Source: Actinoplanes sp. TFC3 | Lineage (GTDB): Bacteria > Actinomycetota > Actinomycetes > Mycobacteriales > Micromonosporaceae | Direction of reading: 5' to 3' | Length of the DNA stretch: 64,000 nucleotides | NCBI RefSeq assembly: GCF_001553785.1 | Contig: NZ_LOJP01000009.1 | Location: forward strand, 1-64,000 | Shown here: positions 23,994-35,800 of the stretch, one piece after another | How positions within the stretch are numbered: position 1 is the first letter of the stretch | Layout of the letters: each line of letters begins with the position of its first letter | Notes under the pieces: model-generated | What the model saw: only the letters and a program-made list of their open reading frames with translations | What the model was told of the DNA's origin: nothing | The model's database searches: none | Position numbers and translations under genes: made by a program

Positions 23994-25568
23994 ATGGCGA
24001 CCTTGACCGGGAACTCCTCGGCCTCGACCCGACGGGAGCCGGCGGCTGTTCCCGTGCTGAATCGGCGGCCATTGCTGGCCGTGTCCGCCGCGGTCGGTAT
24101 GGTGCTGCTGGCGCTGTCGTGGCGGCACGGGTACCACGTCGACGAGCTGTACAACCGGGTGACCGGGCAGCACCTGGCCTGGGGGTACGTCGACCAGCCT
24201 CCGCTGGTCTCGCTGATCGCCAGGCTGGAGCTCCTGGTGTTCGGCGACACGCTCACCGGGCTGCGCGTGATACCGGCGCTGCTGACCGGAGTGGTGGTGT
24301 GGGTGGCCGGCCTCATCGCCCGGGAGCTCGGCGGCCGCGGTGGCGCCCAGGTGTTCGCCGCTGCCGCGACGGGCGCGTCGCTCGTCACCCTCAACGCCGG
24401 GCACGTGCTCACCACGAACGGTCCTGACCTGGTCACCTGGGTGGTGGTGAGCTGGCTGTGGATCCGCCTGCTGCGGACCGGCGACGGCCGGCTGTGGCTC
24501 GCCGTCGGCGCGGTCACCGGCGTGGCTCTGCTTACCAAGAACCTCATCGTGCTGCTACTTCTCTCGCTGCTCGTGGGCGTGCTGGCGGTGGGCCCGCGGC
24601 AGATCCTGCGCAGCCGGTGGCTGTGGGCCGGCGCCGCACTCGCCGTGCTGATCGCCGCACCCTCGGTGGTGTGGCAGATCGTGCATGGCTGGCCCCAACT
24701 GGAGATGAGTGCGGCTTTGTCGAAGGCTCTGGGATCGGCCTCCCGCTTCGCCTTCGTACCGTTTCAGCTCCTCCTGATCGGCCTCTTCCTCGCTCCGGTG
24801 TGGATCTGCGGACTGGCCGCTCTGCTGCGCCGCACGCAGTGGCAAACGTACCGGTCGGTCGGGGTGGCCTACCTGTTCATGGCGGCGCTGCTGATCGCAA
24901 TCGGAGGCAAACCCGAGTACACCGGCGGTCTCCTACTGGTGCTGCTGGCGGCAGGTTCCGTGGTTTTGCAGGGATGGGCTCACACCGCCGCACGCCGCTC
25001 GCTGGCCGGCACCGCCCTGGCGTTCAACATGGCGATGTCGGCCGTGCTCATGTTGCCGGTGCTGCCGATCGCGGTGTACGGGTCGAACCCGGTCCTCAAG
25101 GAGCTCGGGGTCTTCCAGCTCGACCAGTCAGGTTGGCCCCAGCTGGCCGCACAGGTGGCCGCAGTGCACCGGTCGCTGTCGCCCGAGGACCGCGCGCACG
25201 CCGTCATCTACGCCAACCACTACGGCTTGGCGGGCGCCCTGGACCGGTACGGGCCGGCGAACGGTCTACCAGCCGTCTACAGCGGACAGAACTCTTATGC
25301 CGCCTTCGGCCGGCCCGCCGACGACACGAACGTGGTCATCGCGGTCGGCGTCAACCGTGACACGTTCGATGCCCTGTTCGCGAGTTGCGAGCCGCGCGGC
25401 ACGTTCGAAATCGACCTGCCCGTCGCCGACCGGGGTGCAGGCTTCCTGGTGTGCCGCGGTCCCCGCCAACCGTGGTCGCGGCTGTGGTCCGAGCTGACCT
25501 GGATCGGTTTCCAGTGTCCGTACACGGCTGAGGCCATCACCGCCGACAGCAAGAAGGGATGCTGGTAG
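23994..25568 (+). CDS. GT39-family membrane glycosyltransferase (PMT/ArnT-like)
   Basis: The 524-residue protein is a polytopic GT-C enzyme: after the first membrane segment comes the catalytic acidic pair in YHVDELYNRVTGQHLAWGYV and DQPPLVSLIARLE, as in ArnT/PMT mannosyltransferases. About ten hydrophobic segments run to residue 400, then a soluble C-terminal domain. It should transfer a sugar from polyprenyl-phosphate donor to an acceptor on the outer face of the membrane. Similar genes glycosylate ramoplanin and mannopeptimycin, so sugar addition to the peptide is a fair guess. ATG 23994 has AAAGGG upstream. Only gene of the NRPS cluster core on the plus strand. Confidence 0.85.
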   Translation: MATLTGNSSASTRREPAAVPVLNRRPLLAVSAAVGMVLLALSWRHGYHVDELYNRVTGQHLAWGYVDQPPLVSLIARLELLVFGDTLTGLRVIPALLTGVVVWVAGLIARELGGRGGAQVFAAAATGASLVTLNAGHVLTTNGPDLVTWVVVSWLWIRLLRTGDGRLWLAVGAVTGVALLTKNLIVLLLLSLLVGVLAVGPRQILRSRWLWAGAALAVLIAAPSVVWQIVHGWPQLEMSAALSKALGSASRFAFVPFQLLLIGLFLAPVWICGLAALLRRTQWQTYRSVGVAYLFMAALLIAIGGKPEYTGGLLLVLLAAGSVVLQGWAHTAARRSLAGTALAFNMAMSAVLMLPVLPIAVYGSNPVLKELGVFQLDQSGWPQLAAQVAAVHRSLSPEDRAHAVIYANHYGLAGALDRYGPANGLPAVYSGQNSYAAFGRPADDTNVVIAVGVNRDTFDALFASCEPRGTFEIDLPVADRGAGFLVCRGPRQPWSRLWSELTWIGFQCPYTAEAITADSKKGCW

Positions 25569-25582
25569 GCCGGGTAGTTCCG

Positions 25583-25610
25583 GTGAGGGGCCGCGATCGC
25601 GGCCCCTCAC
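25583..25610. terminator. Bidirectional terminator, perfect 28-bp palindrome
   Basis: GTGAGGGGCCGCGA is followed directly by its exact reverse complement. It lies 15 bp downstream of the plus-strand GT39 stop and contains the TGA of the minus-strand MFS gene. Convergent transcripts would both end here. Confidence 0.75.
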
Positions 25611-26830
25611 TTCAGCGTCGGGAACCGGCGCAAGGTCGGGCTCAACAGGGTGCCCACGGCGCCGACGGCCATGCTGACACCGCAGATCAGCAGGCTGCTG
25701 CGGCTGTTCCCACCGGTCATCAGCAGACCGCCCACCAGCGGGCCGATCGCGCCCGCGCCACCCGCGAAGAGCCCGACGATGCCGCTCAGCCGGCCACGCA
25801 GCTCATCGGGGGCGACCGTGATCTGGTACGTCATGACCGTCGTGAACGCGGTGGGGATGAAGAAGGCGATCCCGCCGAGCAGCACGCCGGTCAGCACCCC
25901 GGTCGGTACCTGGGCCATCACCAGCGTCAGCGTCGCCGCGATCCACGGGAAGCCGATCAGCACGGCAGGCCCGGGCACCGCGGCGTGCAGCCGACCCGCG
26001 ACCGCCGCACCCAGCAGCCCACCGGCACCGAATCCGATCATGATCACGCCGAGCTCGCCCGGCGGCATGTCGCGGTCACCCGACGCCGCCAGCACAATGA
26101 TCAGCAGGGCGGAGATGAACAGCTCACACGCGATCAGCCAGAGCAGCGTCGACCTGATCACGCGGTGCCTCAGCACCCACCGGAACCCGTCGGTGAGCAT
26201 GCTCGTCGACCCGGGCCCCGGCACCAATACGCGCCGGGGAAGGCGGAGGAAACACAGCACGGCGCAGGACGCCACGAGCAGGACGGAGGCCACGGCGAAC
26301 GGGGTTCTCGGATCGGCGGCGAACAGCAAGCCCGCGCTCGCCGGGCCCGCCAGTGTGGCGACGTAGCGACGTACGGTGTTGCGCGCCACCGCCGCCGACA
26401 GCTGCGCCTCGGGCACCACCTGCGGGAGCGCCGCGTGCTCGGCCGGGTCGAAGGCCGCACTCAGCAGGCCTTCCGCGACCGCGACGACCAGGACCAGCGG
26501 CATGGAGAAATGCCCGGTAAACAAGGCAACCGCGAGGCCGCCCAGCGCCACCGCCCGGGCACACTGGCACACCAGCATGACCAGCTTGCGGTCGAAGCGG
26601 TCCACCAGCACGCCCGCCGGGAGGTTGGCGATCATGCTCGCCGCTCCGACGACGGCCGTGACGGCACCCATCCACAGCGCGGAGCCGGTGGCCGTCAGCA
26701 CCATCAAGGGAAACGCGATGAAGCTCAGTTGGCCGACCAGTTCGGAGACCAGTTGGCTCCCCCACAGCACGTGGTAGTTCCGGTTGCGCGACAGCGGCGG
26801 CGCATGACCAGAATTCACTTCGGCGGTCAT
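25607..26830 (-). CDS. MFS exporter
   Basis: ATG 26830 overlaps the NRPS stop codon (ATGA), so translation is coupled to the terminal NRPS. The 407-residue product has 10-12 membrane helices and resembles MFS_3 (enterobactin-exporter-like) transporters: NYHVLWGSQLVSELVGQLSF at the start, NLPAGVLVDRFDRKLVML in the helix 2-3 loop, and GRLSGIVGLFAGGAGAIGPLVGG late. It probably exports the finished peptide. The terminator palindrome overlaps its stop codon. Confidence 0.88.
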   Translation of the reverse strand: MTAEVNSGHAPPLSRNRNYHVLWGSQLVSELVGQLSFIAFPLMVLTATGSALWMGAVTAVVGAASMIANLPAGVLVDRFDRKLVMLVCQCARAVALGGLAVALFTGHFSMPLVLVVAVAEGLLSAAFDPAEHAALPQVVPEAQLSAAVARNTVRRYVATLAGPASAGLLFAADPRTPFAVASVLLVASCAVLCFLRLPRRVLVPGPGSTSMLTDGFRWVLRHRVIRSTLLWLIACELFISALLIIVLAASGDRDMPPGELGVIMIGFGAGGLLGAAVAGRLHAAVPGPAVLIGFPWIAATLTLVMAQVPTGVLTGVLLGGIAFFIPTAFTTVMTYQITVAPDELRGRLSGIVGLFAGGAGAIGPLVGGLLMTGGNSRSSLLICGVSMAVGAVGTLLSPTLRRFPTLK

Positions 26831-29800
26831 TGCTCGTTCCCGCCGGTACGCCAGAGCAACCGCCCCGCGAGCTGGAGCAGCTCCACCCCGCCCGTGCCCG
26901 GGTCGCGGACGAACCGGCCCGTACGGGGCAGCCCGGCGCCCTCGGTGGTGAACCGCAGGTCCGTGCGACACATCAGCTCCGAGCGCGGCCCGGAACCGAC
27001 GGCCAGGGTGAGTCCTCGGGCGCCGGACTCGACCACGCAGTCCCAGTCGCCGTTGGCGTAATGCCCCGCGCAGTCGGCGGGCCCGGCGACCGGCTCCCCC
27101 GGCTCGGACAGCACCCGCATCGAGTAGTTGGCCACGTCGATGCCGGCCGTGCGGAGATCGGCGAGGAGGTCCTCCCACAGCCCGAGTCCGGTGTTCGCAT
27201 TGGTGTTCAGCGCGACGGCCGTCCCGGTGACCGGGTCGAAACGCAGGTGCGACCATGTGCCGTCGCCGCTGCCGTCGTGGCCGTTCCAGTCACCGCCGGC
27301 GCCGCGGTACACCGACCAGCCGAGCCCCCAACCGTCGGCCAGGCCGAACGGTCCGACGGCGAGGTCACCGGTCCGGTCCTGGAGCATCGCGCCAGCCGCC
27401 GCGGGGGCCAGCACCCCGGACCTGGCCGGGTCGTGCACGCCGGCCAGCCGTACCAGATCGGCCGCCGTGGCCACCAGCCCCGCGGCGGGTTCGTCGATCG
27501 CGGAGAAGGACTGCTCGGGCACGGTGAGCACGCGGCCGTTCACCACGTGCCCCTGCGCGCCCGGCTGCGCGTCGGACGCCACCGAGATGCCGAGTGGGCG
27601 CAGCACCGTCGACTCCACCGCCGTCCGCCAATGCATGCCGGTCAGCACCTCGACGACCCGGCCCGCGAGCACATAGCCGAAGTCGGAGTAGGAGAACGCC
27701 GTTCCCGGTGGGTGCAGCACGGCGGTCCGGTCGCCATGACGTTCGACCCACTCGAGCCGGTCCGCACTCGGCACCCGTTCCTCGACCCCGGCGATGAGGC
27801 CCCCCGTGTGGCTGAGGAGTTGCCGAGGGGTCACCCGGCCGACCGGGCCCACGGCGGACAGCTCCGGCAGGTACGCGCCAATCGGGGCGTCGAGGTCGAG
27901 GCGCCCGCCGGCGGCGAGCAGGTGTACGGCCAGCGCCGTCACCGCCTTGGTGAGGGAGGCGACCGGGAACGTGGTGTCCGCGGTGACCGGGAGGCCGGTT
28001 CCCGCGACAAGCTCCCCCGTCTCTACCACGATCAGCCGGCCCTGGTGGCGTACGGCGAGCTGGGCGCCCGGAACCTCGTGGGCGCGCGCCAGCTCGGCGA
28101 GCCGGGCGGACAGGCCGGTCAGCTGTCCTGCCCGGCTGATCCGGGCCGAACGCCCGGAGCCGGCCTGCCGCCCGGGCACGGAGGTCTGCCCGGGCGGCGT
28201 CACGCCCAGGAGGTCCGCAGCCCGCACGGCCACCGCAGCCAGGCGTTCCACGGTCGGGTGCAAGAACAGGTCCGTCGGCACGATGTGCCACCCGGCACGC
28301 CGAGCCCGGTAGACCACCTGGACGCTCACCACCGAGTTGCCGCCCAGGTCGAAGAAGCTGGCGGTCACGTCGATCCCGTCGACCGGCCGGCCCAGCACCT
28401 CCGCCCAGATCGCGGCCAGCACGGCCTCGGCCTCGGTGCGCGGTGCGACCCGCGGCGCGTCGGTGTCGGCCACTGCGCCCGGAGCGGGCAGCATCCTCCG
28501 GTCGACCTTCCCGCTGGGTGTCAGCGGGAACACGTCCATGACCACAAACAGTGCGGGCACCATGTAGCCCGGCAGGTATTGCCGCAGATACGCCTTCAGC
28601 TCCGCCGTCGCGGGGACGGTGTCCCGGGCCGGCGCGACGTACGCCACCAGTTGCTTGTCACCAGGGGTGTCCTCGCGCGCCACCACCACGGCCGAGCCCA
28701 CCTCCGGGTGGGCGCCCAGCACCGTCTCGATCTCGCCGAGTTCGATCCGGAAGCCCCTGACCTTGACCTGGTCGTCGACTCGGCCGACGAACTCGAGCAG
28801 GCCGTCGGCCCGCCACCGGACCACGTCACCGGTGCGGTACATACGCTCGGCGGGCGGCCCGAACGGGTCGGCCACGAACCGGCCCGCGGTCAGGGCAGGG
28901 CGGTTCGCGTAGCCCCGCGCAACACCCTCACCGGCGATGTAGAGCTCCCCCGGCACGCCGGGCGGAACCGGCTGGAGACCGTCATCGAGCACGTACACCC
29001 GAGTGCCGGCGATCGGCCTGCCGATGGGCGGTGCACCGGTCTCGCCGCGTGTCAGCTCGGCCGCGGTGGACCAGATCGTGGTCTCAGTGGGCCCGTACAC
29101 GTTCGTCACCGACGGCGACCCGGCAGTCAGGGCCCCGGCCAGCTCCGCCGGCAACGCCTCGCCGCCGACCAGCACCCGGATGTGGGCGAGGACGTCCGGG
29201 GCGCCCTCGACCACGCCGCGCCACAGACTCGGCGTCGCCTGCACCACCGTGATGCCCTCGTCGTGGACCAACCGCCGCAGTTCCTGCGGGTCGTGCACCA
29301 GCTCCTTGGCCGCCAGCACCACGGTCGCACCGCTGATCAGCGGCACGAACAGCTCGAGGTGCGCAATGTCGAAGCCGACGGTGGTCACGGCCAGCAGCCG
29401 GTCGTCCGGGGTCATCGAGGTCCGGGCCCGCATGTCGAGCACAAAGTTGGCGAGGTTGGCCCGGCTGATCACCACACCCTTCGGCTTGCCGGTGGACCCG
29501 GACGTGTAGAGCACATAGGCGGCGTTCGCCGGGCCCGGCGGTACGGCTGGCTCCGGCTTGGTGGCCGGATGGCGGGCCAGCGCGGCGGCGACGCCCGGCT
29601 CGGTGAGCGAGAGGGACGGCCCCGCCGGCAGGTCGATCGTGATCCCGTCGGCGGTCAGCGCCAGGACCGGGGCCGCGTCGCCCACCATTAGGGCCAGGCG
29701 TTCGCGCGGATGGTCAATGTCCAGCGGCAGGTAGGTCGCGCCCGCCTTCAGCACCGCCAGCATGGCCACCAGCAGCTCGGGCGTCCGCGGGCAGGCCAGG

Positions 29801-32800
29801 GCGACGATCTGCTCGGGGCCGATCCCCATTGCGATCAGGTGATGGGCGAGCCGGTTCGCGCGGGCGTCCAGGCCGGCGTAACTCAGCACGGCATCCCCGC
29901 ACACCAGCGCAGCCGCCTCCGGAGTCGCGGCGGCCTGCCGTTCGAACAGCTCGGTCACGGTGGCTGGCCCCGTCGGGCGGAAGGTGGCGTTCCATTCGCG
30001 GAGCAGGAGGTCCCGCTCGCCGGCGGGCAGCAGGGGTAGCCGGGCGATCGGGGCGTCGGCGTGATCGGGGAAAGAGTCGAGCACAGTCGCCAGGCGTTCG
30101 GCGAGCGGTTCCACGGTGTCCGCGTCGAACAAGCGTGGGTCGTAGCCGATACGTAGGTGCAGCTCGTCGGTGGTGAAGGCGGTCAGTGTGAGGGCATAGT
30201 TGGTCTCCTCCGCGCCGGTGCTCTCGCGCACCACGAGCCCGTGCCGGGCGGCGGCGTCCCGGTCGTACGGGAAGCTCTCGAAGATGACCAGGCTGTCGAA
30301 CAGGCCCGACTCCCGCGGGACCTCGCTCCAGCCGCGCACCTGCGCCAACGAGAGGTGCTCGAACTGCCGGGCTTCGGCCTGCTCGTCCTGCATCCGCCGC
30401 AGCCACGACACGAGATCCCGGCCACTGTCGACGGTTGTTCGTACGGGCAAGGTGTTGATGAACAGGCCGACGATCTCGTCCGCCCCCGCCAACTCCGCGG
30501 GCCGGCCGGACACTGTCGCGCCGAAGCACACGTCGCGTTCGCCGCTGTGCCGCGCGAGCAGGAGCGCCCAGGCACCCTGCACAACAGTGTTCATCGTCAG
30601 CCGGGCGTTCCTGGCGAACTCGTAGAGCCGGTGCGCACGGTCGGCGGGCAGCCGCAGATCCACGTCGCGGGTGGACCGCGAGCCGTGCGCGGCCAGCGGT
30701 GCCCGGTCGAACGGTAGCGTTGTGGCCGCCGTGAAGCCGGCCATGGTACGGCGCCAGTACGCCTCGGCGGCCGCGGCGTCCTGCTCGGCCAGCCACTGTA
30801 CGTATTCGCGGTACGGCCGGCGTGGCTTCGGGGCGGGGGCGGGCGCGCCGCCAAGCGCGGCGTGTTCCTCGAACACCTGCGCCAGCACGTCGGCGAAACT
30901 CCACCCGTCCAGCAGCAAATGGTGGGAGGACCAGAACAGCCTGACGCTCGTCCCCGAGAGCCGCGCGATCGTGAGCCGCATCAGCGGCGCCTCGGACAGG
31001 TCGAGTTCCAGCGTCGGCAGCGTCTTCCACAGCGACTGCGACCGCGCCTCCCTGTCTTCGACGGGCAGATCGCTCCAGTCGAGATGGGTCACGGGCAGCC
31101 GCACGTCACGGTGGACAACTTGGAGCGGGGCGTCCGCCTCGATCCCGGTCACGGCGGTCCGCAGGATCGGAGTGCGATCAACGACCCGCTGGAACGCGTC
31201 GGCCAGCCGGCGCGGCTCGTCCACCCCGTCGAGCACTGCGGCGAAGTGGGTGAGGTACACGTCGCCGTCGTCGTCGAGGGAGTGGAACAACATGCCGCTC
31301 TGCATCGGGGTGAGCGGATAGATGTCCTCCACCGAGCGGCCGTCGCCGGCGATCCGGTCCACCGCCGCCTGATCGAGCCCGGCCAGCGGGAAGTCCGACG
31401 GCGTACAGCCGCCGGCGCCGGGCCGGGTGCAGTGCTCGACGATCTGCTCCAGCGCGGCGTGGAACGCCTCAGCCAGCCGCGCGATGGTCTCCTGGTGGTG
31501 GACATTGCCGGAATACTCCCAGCTGAATTCCAGCTCGCCGTCGCGGACCATGCCGGTGACATCGATCAGGCACTGCCGGGGCTGTGCGGCGCCGCGGTCG
31601 GGCACCGGGCTGTCACACCATCCCCGGAAGAGCCCGGCGTCGCCCGAGTCGGTGCCGGCATCAAAGCGGCCATGATAGTTGAACCCGACCTGGCATTGTC
31701 CGCCCCGCTCCACCGCACCCGGCTCGCCGAGATAGCGCAGGGCGTCATAACTCAGACCACGCGACGGTACGGCGCGCAGCTGCTCCTTGACAGCCTTCAG
31801 GCTGTCACCCCAGTCCCGGTCGTCGGGCAGCTCAAGCGCCACGGGAAACACTGTGGTGAACCAGCCGACGGTACGCGTGAGGTCGACGTCGCTGAACAGG
31901 TCCTCGCGTCCGTGGCCTTCCAGCTCGACCGGCACAGTGCCGCCGGTCCAGTCGCGCAGCACCCGGGCGAGGGCGCTGAGCAGCACGTCGTTCACCTGCG
32001 TCCGGTACGCCTCCGGCACCTTGCGCAGCAGCGCGTCGGTGTGGTCAGCCCCCAGCCGCCGGGTCAGGGTACGCGCGGAGCCCACGGTGTTCGGCCCGTG
32101 GCGGTCGACCGGCAGCTCAGCCGACTCCGCGATGGCGCGCTCGGCTCGGGCCCAGTACTCCCGATGCGCATCAAAACCGCCCTCGGCCACCAGAGCGGTG
32201 AGACGGCGCGCCCAGTGCTGGAACGACGTGGACTTCGCACCCAGGTCGGCTTTCTCGCGGCCGGCCACCTGCCGGTGCGCGGTTTCCAGGTCGGCCAGGA
32301 TGACCCGCCAGGACACCGCGTCCACGACGTAGTGGTGGGCGGCAAGGAACAGCCGGGGCGACCGGTCGCCGCCCGAGGTGAACAGCACGCCCCGCAGCAG
32401 TGGACCGGTACGGACGTCGAATCCTGTCTGCACCGCGGTGATCGCCGTGCGCATCGCCTCGTCCCGAGCGGCCGCGTCGAGGCCGGCCAGGTCGACGGTC
32501 TCGAACACGTCGCCGTGCTCCTCGGCCGCGTTGTACTGCCGCCACGTCCCGCCGACCCGCTCGACCCGGAGCCGGAGAGCGTCGTGGTGGTCGAGCATGG
32601 CCGTGAACGCCGCGCGCAACGCATCGGCATCAACGGCGGCGTCCACCTCGAGGAACAAGGACTGGTTGAAGTGGCCCGGCGCGTCCGGGAACTGCTCGAA
32701 GTACCAGTGCTGCATGGGCGTCAGCGGCACCGGTCCGGTGACCGGGCCCTGGTCGGCGCCGGCCTCGGCCACCACGGTGACCTCGCCCGCCAGCTCGGCG

Positions 32801-35800
32801 ATGGTCTGCCGGTGGAACATCTGCCTGGTGGTCAGCCGGAGGTTCGAGCGCCGGGCCAGCGACACCACCTGGAGGCTGAGGATCGAGTCACCGCCGAGGT
32901 TGAAGAAGTTGTCCTCGATGCCGATCCGAACGGTCTCCACGCCCAGCACCTTCGCCCAGACGTCGACGAGCGTGGCTTCCACCAGGGTGCGCGGCGGGAC
33001 ACGGCGGGACGGATCGGCGGGAGACTCCGCCACCTCGGGCAGGGCACGCCGGTCCAGCGTCCCGTTCGGGGTCATCGGCAACGCGTCGAGGGCCACGATC
33101 GCCGAGGGCACCGCCTGGCTCGGCAGGTGCGCGGTCAGGAACTCCCGGAGATCGGCGAGTCCGGGCGCCCGGTCGCCCGCGGGCACCACGTAGCCCACCA
33201 GCCGGACGTGGCCCGAGTCGCCTTTGCGCGTGGCCGCCGCCGCGGCCGCCACCTCGGGGTGGCGCGCCAGCACGGTCTCCACCTCACCCAGCTCCACCCG
33301 GAAACCGCGGATCTTGACCTGGTCGTCCGCGCGGCCGAGGAACTCCAGGTTGCCGTCGCCGCGCCAGCGGACCATGTCCCCAGTCCGATAGAACGCGCCG
33401 GTACCCGGCCCCATGACGTCCCGGGGAAACCGCTCGGCTGTGAGCTCAGGCCGCCGCCAGTACCCCTGGGCCACGCCGCCGCCGCCGATGAACAGCTCGC
33501 CGGCCACGCCGATCGGTACCGGGCGGCCCACCGCGTCCACGACATATGCGCTGGTGTTCACCATCGGCTTCCCGATCGGGACGAACGCCGAGGGCTCAAC
33601 CGGATCGCCCCGCAGCGCGAACACCGTCGAGTCCACCGTCGTCTCGGTGGCGCCGTACGCGTTGACCACCAGCGTGTCGGGGCCGACGTGCTCGAGAAGA
33701 TCGGCGCAGTCGCCGGCCAGCCAGCCCTCGGCGCCCAGGGAGAGCAGCCGCAGCGACGCCAGGGCGTCGCTGTCCCGTCCGGCCAGCTCGGCGGTGACTG
33801 CCCGGGCCAGCGACGGCGTGGTGGCCAGGATCTGCGGCCGGACGGCGGCGATCAGCTCCACCAGCGCGGGCGGGTCGGTCACCACCTCCGCCGGGCACAC
33901 CACGAGCTCGCCGCCGAAGAGCGCGGAGAACAGGAAATCGCCGAAGAACAGGTCCACGCCGAAGCTGGCCACCGACAGGCAGCGGCCGCGGATCTCGTCG
34001 AGTCCGTATCGGGCGTTCCAGGCGCGCAGGATGTGGTGCACGTTCCGGTGGCTGATCAGGACGCCCTTGGGCCGGCCGGTCGTACCCGACGTGTAGATCA
34101 CGTAGACGAGGTCGTCGACAGTGACCCCGGTATCCGGCGCTGAGGTCGGCAGGGCGTCGAGCACCGGCCGGTCGCGGTCGAGGCACACCACTGTCGCGTC
34201 GTGCCCGGCGACGCGGTCCAGCACGGTGGTCTGGGTGACCACCACGGGTGCGTCGGCATCGGCCAGCATCATGCTCAGCCGTTGCGCCGGGTAGTCCGGG
34301 TCGAGCGGCACAAAAGCCGCGCCCGCCTTCAGCACGCCGAGCAGACCGACCATCGCGTCCACACCGCGCTCAAGGCACACCCCGACCAGCGTGCCCGGGC
34401 CCGCGCCCAGGCTCCTCAGGTGCCGCGCCAGCTGGCCGGCCCGGGCTGCCAGCGCGGCGAAGGTCAGTTTCTCGCCCGCGCAGCTCACCGCGACCGCGTC
34501 GGGAGTGAGCGCGGCCTGATCGTCGAACAGCTCGTGCACACACCGGGCGGGGGCGTACTCCACCGGGCGGCCGTTCCACTCGGTGAAAAATTGGTGGAGC
34601 TCGGACCCGGTGAGCATGGGCAGCGCCCGCATCGGCTCGTCCGGCCGGGCGGTGACACCGTCGAGCAAAGTCAGCAGGTGCCCGCTCATCCGCTCGATCG
34701 TCGCCGGGTCGAACAGGTCGGTGCTGTACTCGATGGAGCCGGTGAGCGTACTCCCGTGCACGAAGAAGTCGAGGGACACGTCCATCTTGGCCACGCGCAT
34801 CGGCGGGGTGATCTCCGAGACCCGCAGGCCCGGCAGGTCGTCCCGGCCGTCCGGTGCGCTCTGCAGGTTGACCATCACCTGCACCAAGGGCGGCCGGCTC
34901 GGGTCGCGCTCCGGCCGCAGGACGTCGACCAGCCGCTGGAACGGGACCTCGTCGTTGGCGAACGCGTCGAGCACGGTGGAGCGGACCTCACCGAGCAGGT
35001 CGGTGAAGGACCGCGTCTCGTCGATGTGGGACCGCAGCACGACGGTGTTGCTGAAGTAGCCGATGAGGTGATCCAGCTCGGCCCGGCCACGACCCGCGGT
35101 CACCGAACCCACGGCGATGTCGCGCTGCCCCGAGTAGCGGGCGAACAGCAGTTGACTCGCGGCGACCAGGACCATGAACGGCGTCGCTCCGCAACGCGCC
35201 CCGAGTTCCGTCACCCGCTCGGCCAGCGAGCCGGGCATCGAAAATTCGTGCACCGCGCCCGTAAAGCCGCGCACCGGGGGCCGAGGGCGGTCGGTCGGCA
35301 GGTCCGCCGGGGCCAGCCCCGCCAGCTGCCTCCGCCAGTAGTCCACCTGTCCCGCCACTTCCGGCCGGGTCAGCCGTTCCTGCTGCCAGACGGCGAAGTC
35401 GGCGTACTGCACCGGCAGGTCGGGCAGCTCGGCCCGCTCCCCGCGCAGGTGCGCGGCATATCCGGCGGTGAGTTCGTCGACCAGGATGCCGATGGACCAG
35501 CCGTCGCCGACGATGTGGTGCAGGCCCAGCACGACCACGTGCTCCTCGCCGGAAAGACGGAGCAGACAGACCCGGAGCAGCGGCCCGCGACGCAGGTCGA
35601 ACGGGGTGGACGCCTCCCGTTCCAGGCACCGGTCGACCTCAGCGGCCCGTTCCACCGACGACAGGCCGGACAGGTCGACGACCTCGACCGGTACGCGACC
35701 GGGCTCGTGCACCACCTGAATGCCACGGCCCTCGACCTCGCCGATGGTGGTGCGCAGCGCTTCGTGCCGGGCGACCAGACCGTCGAGGGCCGCGCGCAGC

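Noticed and set aside
25559-27061. 500-codon plus-strand frame opposite the MFS gene
   Set aside because: Its translation is Gln/Arg/His-rich without structure and lies across the NRPS/MFS overlap, which is well supported on the minus strand.
26827-28200. True beta-lactamase or D-peptidase domain giving resistance
   Set aside because: Fusion directly after a T domain, Ser-x-x-Lys/Tyr arrangement and lipocalin-like tail fit a PBP-type thioesterase better, though hydrolase activity is not excluded.
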